A DNA stretch of 46,514 bases, from the NCBI RefSeq assembly GCF_031157525.1, contig NZ_JAVIXR010000017.1:1-46514 (forward strand). The letters run 5' to 3'. The position numbers and the translations under genes were made by a program. Every line of letters begins with the position of its first letter. Positions within the stretch are counted from its first letter, which is position 1. The notes under the pieces were generated by a model. It searched no databases. It saw only the letters and a program-made list of their open reading frames with translations, and was not told the DNA's origin. Shown one piece after another: positions 40,004-46,514 of this stretch. Source of the stretch: Marinobacter sediminicola. Its GTDB lineage: Bacteria; Pseudomonadota; Gammaproteobacteria; Pseudomonadales; Oleiphilaceae.

Positions 40004-40936
40004 ATGCTGACGAACACTTTTGTACTCTATTTTTCGACCGTGTTGATCTGGGGTTCGACGTTTATAGCGATCCCTCTGCAACTGGGTGAAGTGCCTGGCG
40101 ATGTGTCCATTGCCTATCGGTTTGGGCTGTCTGCACTGGTGCTGATGCTATGGTGCAGCCTGACCCGACGGAATATGCGATTTGGTTTTCAGCAGCACCT
40201 CTGGATGGCGGGTCAGGGGCTGATGCTGTTTGGCTTCAATTACATGCTGGTTTATCAGGCAGCTGCAGATATCACCAGTGGATTGATTGCCGTGGTGTTC
40301 TCCACAATTATTGTGATGAATATCATCAACGGCGCTCTGTTTTTCGGCAATCGAGTGCCCCGCGCAGTGATTGGGGGCGCGGCGCTTGGGCTTGTGGGAA
40401 TTATCCTGGTGTTTTTGCCGGAGGTTCGCGCGCTGGACGCCGATGGCGCCACCTTGCGAGCCATCATTCTGAGCTTGGCGGGCACCTTCATCACATCCTT
40501 CGGCAACATGATTTCGGCTCGCAACCAGTCATCGAAACTGCCTGTCATGCAAACCAACGCCTATAGCATGGCTTACGGCGCTGTTTTGCTGGCGCTCATT
40601 GCGTGGGGTAGGGGAGAGGCCTTCGTTTTCGAAGCAACCTGGAGCTACACCGGCTCGTTGGTCTACCTGGCTTTGATTGGCTCAGTCCTCGGTTTTGGCA
40701 GTTTCCTCACATTGCTCGGGCGGATAGGGCCTGAACGTGCAGCCTACTGCATGGTGCTTTTCCCAATCGTCGCGCTTGCGCTCTCAACGGTATTCGAGAG
40801 TTACATCTGGACAATTGAGGCCGTTGCCGGTGTATCACTGGTGCTAGCAGGTAACTTGTTGGTCATTCTGCCCAAAGAAAAACTGCAGCGGGTGTGGCGG
40901 GTATTCCGACCCGCAGCTGCCAGCCCTGCCGAGTAG
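40004..40936 (+). CDS. DMT superfamily transporter (EamA domains)
   Basis: A 310-residue inner-membrane protein with ten hydrophobic segments in two EamA repeats (about 10-135 and 150-290). The N-terminus has the usual WGSTFIAIPLQL motif, and the second half ends ESYIWTIEAVAGVSLVLAGNLLV. Such carriers export amino acids, nucleotide sugars or other metabolites; the substrate cannot be told. The gene is alone between mmsB and the YcaO gene. A weak AAGG lies 12 bases upstream. Confidence 0.85.
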   Translation: MLTNTFVLYFSTVLIWGSTFIAIPLQLGEVPGDVSIAYRFGLSALVLMLWCSLTRRNMRFGFQQHLWMAGQGLMLFGFNYMLVYQAAADITSGLIAVVFSTIIVMNIINGALFFGNRVPRAVIGGAALGLVGIILVFLPEVRALDADGATLRAIILSLAGTFITSFGNMISARNQSSKLPVMQTNAYSMAYGAVLLALIAWGRGEAFVFEATWSYTGSLVYLALIGSVLGFGSFLTLLGRIGPERAAYCMVLFPIVALALSTVFESYIWTIEAVAGVSLVLAGNLLVILPKEKLQRVWRVFRPAAASPAE

Positions 40937-40990
40937 GAGTGTTGCAGAGGTAGTGATTGGTACTAGGTATGAGTGGCGTAGCGTTACGTC

Positions 40991-40996
40991 TATAAT
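40991..40996 (+). promoter_or_regulatory. TATAAT -10-like box upstream of the OsmC-YcaO gene
   Basis: A perfect TATAAT lies 68 bp before the ATG at 41065, with no good -35 at 16-18 bp spacing. It is the best promoter candidate in the 128-bp gap. Confidence 0.3.
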
Positions 40997-41064
40997 GGCC
41001 GCCCTGAATGGCGCGCACTCTATGGTCAAGGCGCGCCGAAATCTCTAAACCGAGTACCCTCGCA

Positions 41065-43284
41065 ATGGAAATCAATGTCAATTATCTCGACAACCTCCGA
41101 GTTGAAGCCAAGTTTGATGACTTCTCGGTGATTGCCGACCAGCCCGTTCGCTACAAAGGCGACGGCTCGGCACCTGGCCCTTTTGACTACTTTCTGGCTT
41201 CATCAGCCCTGTGCGCCGCCTATTTTGTGAAGGTGTACTGCCTGGCGAGGGATATTCCAACCGATAACATTCGCCTTTCCCAGAACAACATTGTTGATCC
41301 GGAAAACCGCTACAAACAAATCTTCAAGATTCAGGTTGAGCTGCCCGACGATCTGCCCGAGAAACATCGCCAGGGCATTGTGCGGTCCATTGATCGCTGC
41401 ACGGTCAAAAAAGTGGTGCAAACCGGTCCTGACTTTCAGATTGAAATCGTTGATAACCTCGATGAAGACGCCCAGGCGCTGCTGACGATCAAGCCAGAAG
41501 GGGGTGAGGACACCTACATCGAAGGTAAAGACCTGCCGCTGGAGCAAACCATTGCCAACATGAGCGGCATACTGGCCGACCTGGGCATGAAGATAGAAAT
41601 TGCCTCCTGGCGCAATATTGTTCCTCACGTGTGGTCGTTGCACATGCGCGATGCGGCTTCGCCAATGTGCTTTACCAACGGCAAGGGCTCTACTAAAGAA
41701 AGTGCATTGTGCTCGGCTCTGGGGGAGTTTGTTGAGCGCTTGAACTGCAACTTCTTCTACAACGACCAGTTTTTTGGTGAGGACATCGCCAACAGCGAGT
41801 TCGTACATTATCCGAGAGAGCGCTGGTTCAAGCCTGGTCCCAATGACGAATTGCCGGAAGGCATTCTGGACGATCATTGCCTGGCCATTTATAACCCGGA
41901 TGGCGAGCTGCATGGCTCCAACCTGATCGACACAAATTCTGGCCGTGTGGACCGCGGTATATGCGCGCTCCCTTACGTGCGCCATTCTGATGGCGTGCCG
42001 GTTTACTTCCCGACCAACCTCATTGAAAACCTGTTTTTGAGCAACGGCATGAGTGCGGGAAATACTCTGGCAGAGGCACAGGTGCAGTGCTTGTCGGAAA
42101 TTCTTGAGAGAGCTGTAAAAAAGCAGATCATTCAGGAAGAAATTGCCCTGCCGGATGTTCCTTTACATGTTCTGGAAAAGTACCCGAATATTCTTGAGGG
42201 TGTGCGGGCTCTGGAAGCTCAGGGCTTCCCCATACTGGTAAAAGACGCCTCACTTGGCGGCCAGTTTCCGGTGGCCAACGTGACTCTGATGAACCCCAAA
42301 ACCGGTGGGGTGTTTGCTTCTTTCGGCGCCCATCCAAACATGGAAGTCGCTCTGGAGCGCAGCCTGACCGAGCTGATGCAAGGCCGCAGCTTTGAAGGTC
42401 TGAACGATTTTCTGCCGCCCACATTCAATAGCCTGGCCATCACCGAGCCCAATAATTACGTGGAACACTTTATTGATTCCAGCGGTGTGATGTCCTGGCG
42501 TTTCTTCAGTGCCAAGGCGGATATAGCGTTTGAAGAGTGGGACTTCACTGGTACCACCGAAGAGGAGGCCGCTACACTGTTCGGCATCATTGAAGACATG
42601 GGCCACGAAGTCTACACCGCAATTTATGACGACCTGGGTGCTCCGGTTTGTCGCATGCTGGTGCCTGGCTATTCCGAGGTGTACCAGGTAGAAGATCTGA
42701 TCTGGGATAACACCAATCGGGCTTTGGATTATCGTGAAGATATTCTCAATCTGCACATCCTGAGTGATGAGCAGCTAGCTGCCTTGGTAGAGCGCCTGGA
42801 CGATAGCCAGATAGACGATTACACAGACATCATCACCCTGATCGGCATCGAGTTTGATGAAAACACCGTGTGGGGCCAGCTCACCATTCTGGAATTGAAA
42901 CTGCTGATCAATCTGGCACTCAAGCAATACGAAGATGCCCTGGAAAGGGTGGAAATGTTCCTGCAGTTCAATGACAACACAGTAGAGCGCGGCCTGTTCT
43001 ATCAGGCCATGTGCGCGGTACTGGAGGTCACTCTGGATGACGAGCTTGAGCTGAGTGATTACGTGTTTAACTTCCGGCGCATGTTTGGTGATGAGGTCAT
43101 GGATGCCGTGGTCGGCTCAGTGGATGGCAGCGTTCGTTTCTATGGTTTGACCCCGACCAATATGCAGTTGGAAGGACTGGACAGGCATCTGCGCCTGATT
43201 GACAGCTACAAGAAGCTGCACGCAGCACGTGCGGCTAAAGCCGGGATTGAGTTGCCGCCGCAAATTTCTAACGTTACAGGATAA
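41065..43284 (+). CDS. OsmC domain/YcaO domain fusion protein
   Basis: A 739-residue two-part protein. Residues 1-140 form an OsmC-like domain with two cysteines (C50 in LASSALC and C112 in DRCTVKK) at the positions of the peroxidatic pair. From about 185 a YcaO domain follows with the ATP-site motif ESALCSALGEFVERLNCNF and the later QCLSEILERAVKK and ALERSLTELMQG. The remaining C-terminal 180 residues are helical, TPR-like. E. coli YcaO (586) lacks OsmC and is linked to beta-methylthiolation of ribosomal protein S12. YcaO proteins use ATP to make thiazolines, thioamides or amidines in peptides. The next gene, ddh, begins 5 bp later. Confidence 0.88.
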   Translation: MEINVNYLDNLRVEAKFDDFSVIADQPVRYKGDGSAPGPFDYFLASSALCAAYFVKVYCLARDIPTDNIRLSQNNIVDPENRYKQIFKIQVELPDDLPEKHRQGIVRSIDRCTVKKVVQTGPDFQIEIVDNLDEDAQALLTIKPEGGEDTYIEGKDLPLEQTIANMSGILADLGMKIEIASWRNIVPHVWSLHMRDAASPMCFTNGKGSTKESALCSALGEFVERLNCNFFYNDQFFGEDIANSEFVHYPRERWFKPGPNDELPEGILDDHCLAIYNPDGELHGSNLIDTNSGRVDRGICALPYVRHSDGVPVYFPTNLIENLFLSNGMSAGNTLAEAQVQCLSEILERAVKKQIIQEEIALPDVPLHVLEKYPNILEGVRALEAQGFPILVKDASLGGQFPVANVTLMNPKTGGVFASFGAHPNMEVALERSLTELMQGRSFEGLNDFLPPTFNSLAITEPNNYVEHFIDSSGVMSWRFFSAKADIAFEEWDFTGTTEEEAATLFGIIEDMGHEVYTAIYDDLGAPVCRMLVPGYSEVYQVEDLIWDNTNRALDYREDILNLHILSDEQLAALVERLDDSQIDDYTDIITLIGIEFDENTVWGQLTILELKLLINLALKQYEDALERVEMFLQFNDNTVERGLFYQAMCAVLEVTLDDELELSDYVFNFRRMFGDEVMDAVVGSVDGSVRFYGLTPTNMQLEGLDRHLRLIDSYKKLHAARAAKAGIELPPQISNVTG

Positions 43285-43289
43285 TCATC

Positions 43290-44276
43290 ATGGCAGACAA
43301 AATTAGAGTAGCCATTGCCGGGTACGGCAATCTGGGCAGGGGTGTGGAAGCTGCGTTGGCGCAGAATCCGGATATGCAGTTGGTGGGTGTGTTCAGCCGC
43401 CGCGACCCCGCCAGTGTGGCGCTTCTGGACAGCACAGTGCCGGTTTATGCCATGGCAGATATTGAACAGTACCAGAACGACGTTGATGTAATGATCCTGT
43501 GCGGTGGCTCGAAAACCGACTTGCCGGAACAGGGGCCTTATCTGGCACAGTTCTATAACACCGTCGACAGCTTCGACACTCACGCCAAAGTGAACGAATA
43601 CCACGCGGCATTGGATGAGCCCGCACGCAAGGCTGGCAAGCTTGCGTTGATGTCTGTGGGCTGGGATCCCGGCCTGTTCTCCCTGAATCGTTTGTTCGGT
43701 GAAACCATTTTGCCGGAAGGTGAAACTTACACATTCTGGGGCAAAGGCCTGAGCCAGGGTCACTCGGATGCAGTGCGCCGCGTGGAGGGCGTCAGGAAAG
43801 GCGTGCAGTACACCTTGCCCTCTCAGGAGGCTATTGCCCGAGTACGCAACGGCGAGCAGCCGGAATTGAGCACCCGTGAAAAGCATGTACGGGAATGCTT
43901 CATTGTTCTGGAAGAGGGTGCCAATGCAGACGCAGTGCGAAACAGCATTGTGACCATGCCGGACTACTTCGAGCCCTTCGACACCACGGTTAACTTCATT
44001 GATGAAGCTACCTTCGCTGCAGAGCACAGTGCCATGCCCCATGGCGGCTTCGTTATTCGCAGTGGCGAAACCGGCACCCATAGCAAGCAGACTATCGAAT
44101 ATTCACTGGCGCTTGGAAGTAACCCTGAGTTCACCGCCAGTGTGTTGGTAGCCTACACTCGCGCAGTCCATAAAATGGCCCGCGCCGGCGAAACCGGTGC
44201 CATATCTGTATTTGATGTGGCTCCAGGTTTGTTGTCCCCCAAGAGCCCGTCACAACTGCGCAAAGAGCTGCTCTGA
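43290..44276 (+). CDS. ddh: meso-Diaminopimelate dehydrogenase
   Basis: A 328-residue NADP-dependent enzyme that reductively aminates tetrahydrodipicolinate to meso-diaminopimelate in one step, or the reverse. The similarity to Corynebacterium glutamicum Ddh is extensive: VAIAGYGNLGRGVE at the cofactor site, VGWDPGLFSLNR, TFWGKGLSQGHSDAVRR, VNFIDEATFAAEHSAMPHGG and the end VAPGLLSP. Most Gammaproteobacteria make meso-DAP by the succinylase route, so this gene is uncommon. It lies 5 bp after the OsmC-YcaO gene and is likely co-transcribed with it; a functional link is possible but unexplained. Confidence 0.92.
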   Translation: MADKIRVAIAGYGNLGRGVEAALAQNPDMQLVGVFSRRDPASVALLDSTVPVYAMADIEQYQNDVDVMILCGGSKTDLPEQGPYLAQFYNTVDSFDTHAKVNEYHAALDEPARKAGKLALMSVGWDPGLFSLNRLFGETILPEGETYTFWGKGLSQGHSDAVRRVEGVRKGVQYTLPSQEAIARVRNGEQPELSTREKHVRECFIVLEEGANADAVRNSIVTMPDYFEPFDTTVNFIDEATFAAEHSAMPHGGFVIRSGETGTHSKQTIEYSLALGSNPEFTASVLVAYTRAVHKMARAGETGAISVFDVAPGLLSPKSPSQLRKELL

Positions 44277-44311
44277 TAGAGTACCGCCAACGCCTGATGG
44301 AAATAACTGCC

Positions 44312-44590
44312 ATGTCTGATCCCGGTATTAGCTGCTCAAACTGCCAGGCCTGCTGTTGCCGCCTGGAAGTTATGCTGATTACCGAGACAGGCGTGCCAGA
44401 GCGGTTTATTGAAACCGATCAGTGGGGCGGCAGAACGATGGCGCGTTTGGATGACGGCTGGTGTGCGGCGTTGGATCGCCGCACCATGTCGTGTTCGATT
44501 TACGACAAGCGACCGTTTATTTGTCGGGAATTTGAGATGGGCGGCTACGAGTGCATAGAAGAACGCGCAGCCAATGAGCCTGCAGCGTAA
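44312..44590 (+). CDS. YkgJ family cysteine-cluster protein
   Basis: A 92-residue protein with cysteines in the family order: CSNCQACCC (residues 8-16), then a single Cys in GWCAALD, CSIYDKRPFICREFEMGGYEC. The first cluster and CSIYDKRPFICR are typical YkgJ motifs and probably bind a zinc or iron-sulfur centre. I start at ATG 44312, behind GGAAA; ATG 44297 lacks a site. It lies 35 bp after ddh and may be in the same transcript. Function is unknown. Its end is 3 bp from the convergent RRM gene. Confidence 0.85.
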   Translation: MSDPGISCSNCQACCCRLEVMLITETGVPERFIETDQWGGRTMARLDDGWCAALDRRTMSCSIYDKRPFICREFEMGGYECIEERAANEPAA

Positions 44591-44593
44591 GGG

Positions 44594-44860
44594 TTAGCTA
44601 TTGGTATCTGCTTGCTGTTCCTTATCCTGAGCGACCTTCACCCGTATTTTGTTTGACCCTACACGAGCGTCGTTCAGGTGGGCCTTGGCCATTTTTGCTT
44701 CCTTCGCGTGTGGCATTTCCACAAATCCAAAGCCTTTGGATTTTCCGGTTTCTTTATCTAAAACCAGTGTGCACTCGGTGACAGTGCCATGAGCAGAAAA
44801 CAGCTCCATGATTTCCTGTTCTGTTGTCGTGCGTGCGAGGTTACGGACTAAAAGTTTCAT
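44594..44860 (-). CDS. Single-RRM RNA-binding protein
   Basis: An 88-residue RNA recognition motif protein. RNP2 (LLVRNL) is at residues 3-8 and RNP1 (KGFGFVEM) at about 42-49, both with the aromatic residues that stack on RNA. A short Gln/Asp tail follows. Such small RRM proteins occur in many bacteria, often responding to cold or growth phase, but targets are mostly unknown. The gene stands alone, with a 180-bp upstream region. Confidence 0.92.
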   Translation of the reverse strand: MKLLVRNLARTTTEQEIMELFSAHGTVTECTLVLDKETGKSKGFGFVEMPHAKEAKMAKAHLNDARVGSNKIRVKVAQDKEQQADTNS

Positions 44861-45043
44861 GACGGGCCATTTTTAAAAGTAAGTATGATCACATTGCTTA
44901 TGGATACGGTGCAGCGTGGCTTGGCAAGGTTCTGCATGCGTTTATATCCAAGCTGCGAGCCGTAGAACCCAGTATAGCCTTTAATAGGTACAAGCGGATA
45001 ATGGCGTTCCGGTTTAATCACTCGTTTTCTGAGGTTTGTGACT

Positions 45044-45940
45044 ATGTATTATGCGTTTCCGCTACTGGCAGTCATTTTCTGGGCGGGAAATACCGTAGTT
45101 AACAAACTGGCCGTGGGCGTTATTTTTCCGGCAGAAATTGGGTTTTATCGGTGGCTGTTCGCTGCCGTCATCCTCACGCCCCTGCTATTGCGTCCAACGC
45201 TGAGGTCGTGGCCAGTGGTGAAGGAAAACCTGGGCAAAATTTTTGTGTTAGGTGTGCTGGGCATGGCGATATATCAAAGCCTGGCCTATTTTGCCGCGCC
45301 TAAAACCTCTGCGACCAACATGGGTATTGTTTTAGCGCTCATGCCTGTGATGTCGCTGATTCTGGCCATATTGGCATTGGGCCACCGCCTTACAGTTGGA
45401 GCCATAGTCGGATCACTGTTTTCATTTTTTGGCGTACTGATTGTAATCACCTCTGGGGATCTGGCAGCGATTACCCAGCAGGGGATTAATGCCGGCGACG
45501 GCATGATGCTGGTCGCCGTAGCTGCCTACGCCATATACAGCACTTTGCTGAAAAAATGGCAGATACCTCTGCCTGCAATGCAGTTACTGTATGCACAGGT
45601 GCTTGTGGCTGTTGTGGTGTTGTTCCCACTGTTTGCTGCGCTGCCACAAACAGGGCTGAACAGTGATAACGTGCCACTGGTGCTATTCGCCTGTGTGTTT
45701 GCATCTATTGGAGCACCCTTGGCATGGATGACGGGCATCAAGCACCTTGGGCCCAGTCGGACTTCTGTATTCTTCAATCTGATTCCGATTTTAACGGCGC
45801 TGATCGCATCCGTGATGTTGAGCGAAACATTGGGGCCGCATCATTTTATTGGCGGTGGTCTCACCCTGTTCGGTGTGCTCTTGTCTGAGTGGTGGACGCG
45901 ACCCTTCCGGGTTAAGGCGCAGGCGCAGGGTTCGGCCTGA
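45044..45940 (+). CDS. DMT superfamily transporter (EamA domains)
   Basis: A 298-residue inner-membrane protein with ten predicted segments and two EamA repeats. The N-terminus YAFPLLAVIFWAGNTVVNKLAVG and the second-half motif SIGAPLAWMTGIKHLGPSRTSVFFNLIPILTALIASVML are typical. It is distinct from the DMT protein at 40004 and not a recent duplicate. I start at ATG 45044, since GAGG then has workable spacing; GTG 45038 is also in frame. The substrate is unknown. It is followed by a VgrG gene on the same strand after 119 bp. Confidence 0.85.
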   Translation: MYYAFPLLAVIFWAGNTVVNKLAVGVIFPAEIGFYRWLFAAVILTPLLLRPTLRSWPVVKENLGKIFVLGVLGMAIYQSLAYFAAPKTSATNMGIVLALMPVMSLILAILALGHRLTVGAIVGSLFSFFGVLIVITSGDLAAITQQGINAGDGMMLVAVAAYAIYSTLLKKWQIPLPAMQLLYAQVLVAVVVLFPLFAALPQTGLNSDNVPLVLFACVFASIGAPLAWMTGIKHLGPSRTSVFFNLIPILTALIASVMLSETLGPHHFIGGGLTLFGVLLSEWWTRPFRVKAQAQGSA

Positions 45941-46059
45941 GATTTTGTTTACATAGAACGGGTGCTCGTTTGGGGCAGGGAGCATTTGATTAAACACCGC
46001 ATTTGCGACAGAATCTCCGCCCGGACTCATACAGAACCATACCTTCAAGGACTGAAGAT

Positions 46060-46514
46060 ATGCCCCAGGCAAGCGGACTGCAGTTTACCGCCCGTGTTGG
46101 CGAACTCCCCACTGATCTATTCTCTGTTGTTGGCTTTACGCTGACCGAGCGGCTATCCGAGCTATTTCATGGCTGCCTTGAACTGGCCAGCACCGACCCG
46201 GACATAGATGCATCCGAAGTTTTGGAGCAACCCGTGGATCTGGTGGTTTGGGAAGGCGGTATGCCCCTTCGCCGCTTCACCGGCGTGGTCAACGAATTCG
46301 CCCGAGGCGATTCCGGCCATCGCCGCACCCGCTATGAGATTGTTATCGAGCCGCCGGTGTGGCGTTTGGGGCTGATGCACAACAGCCGCATCTTCCAGAC
46401 CCAAGCCACAGACACCATTGTGCGCACCCTGTTGGAAGAGCGGGGCATTGTGGACTCCGTATTTGATCTGAAACGTGCCCCCCAGGAACGGGAATACTGC
46501 GTACAGCACCGGGA
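46060..46514 (+). CDS. Type VI secretion VgrG spike protein, N-terminal part (cut by window end)
   Basis: The frame from ATG 46060 stays open to the window end (151 codons) and the reading continues beyond. AAGGA lies 8 bases upstream. The sequence matches the start of VgrG/TssI: an opening LQFTARVGELPTDLFSVVGFTL, then LFHGCLELAS, RFTGVVNEFARGDSG, RTRYEIVIEPPVWRLGLMHNSRIFQ and the EREYCVQH that normally precedes the gp27-like region. VgrG trimers cap the Hcp tube and carry effectors. No other type VI genes lie in the window, so this is probably an orphan vgrG island with effector genes to the right. Confidence 0.88.
   Translation, partial: MPQASGLQFTARVGELPTDLFSVVGFTLTERLSELFHGCLELASTDPDIDASEVLEQPVDLVVWEGGMPLRRFTGVVNEFARGDSGHRRTRYEIVIEPPVWRLGLMHNSRIFQTQATDTIVRTLLEERGIVDSVFDLKRAPQEREYCVQHR

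Noticed and set aside
46162..46509. 115-codon minus-strand frame at the right edge
   Set aside because: It is the antisense shadow of the VgrG gene, whose plus-strand frame gives a clear family match.
1..46514. CRISPR arrays, tRNA or rRNA genes, transposases
   Set aside because: No regularly spaced repeats, cloverleaf-like sequences or transposase motifs were seen on either strand.

Overview
The window looks like chromosomal DNA of a marine, aerobic, heterotrophic gammaproteobacterium. Overall gene style and family make-up fit Marinobacter or a close relative; this is inferred from the sequence, not tested. Support comes from an RluF very like the enterobacterial one, an ArgP/ArgO-type pair, ArfB, a complete valine-degradation cluster, DUF6160 and DUF6801 exported proteins, a CCGSCS-type small protein and a VgrG. 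I see no rRNA, tRNA, CRISPR array, insertion sequence or phage gene. Genes are dense and on both strands, and no gene-free stretch exceeds 300 bases.

Layout. 1-3.5 kb: an operon of SDR, ACAD10-type phosphotransferase, histidine-phosphatase-fold protein and a second SDR, probably lipid or acyl-CoA linked. 3.5-8 kb: DUF6279 lipoprotein, DUF2798 membrane protein, DUF4397 lipoprotein and PBP4 (DacB). 8-14.5 kb: many single genes: tandem GST-N protein, GFA protein, PQQ sugar dehydrogenase, a 32-residue membrane peptide behind a Fur-like box, YaiI, YjdM, a PCu(A)C copper chaperone facing a 58-residue Cys-tailed protein, a diguanylate cyclase and a cold-shock protein. 14.7-21.2 kb: dienoyl-CoA isomerase-like crotonase with a CPBP protease, the ArgP/ArgO-type pair, an NlpC/P60 lipoprotein, ArfB, an alpha/beta hydrolase, DUF2007 and RluF. 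21.3-26.1 kb: a periplasmic solute-binding protein, then an AraC-type regulator with two large exported proteins of unknown function. 26.3-33 kb: methyltransferase, AtoE-like transporter, phospholipase D-like protein, glutamine amidotransferase with YebC-family factor, ODP-type metallo-beta-lactamase-fold protein and SRPBCC protein.

34-39.8 kb is the clearest pathway: mmsA, acyl-CoA dehydrogenase, enoyl-CoA hydratase, 3-hydroxyisobutyryl-CoA hydrolase and mmsB. Together they take isobutyryl-CoA from valine to propionyl-CoA. A divergent AraC/cupin regulator precedes them, and the shared intergenic region holds two 18-bp direct repeats exactly 21 bp apart. A strong terminator lies after mmsA and splits the cluster.

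40-46.5 kb: a DMT transporter, an OsmC-YcaO fusion protein followed at once by meso-diaminopimelate dehydrogenase, a YkgJ cysteine-cluster protein, an RRM protein, a second DMT transporter and the first 151 codons of a type VI secretion VgrG, cut by the window end. The points most worth a second look are the regulatory DNA of the valine cluster, the OsmC-YcaO/Ddh pair, the two unlisted small proteins (10821-10919 and 12599-12775) and the AraC/DUF6801/DUF6160 locus.
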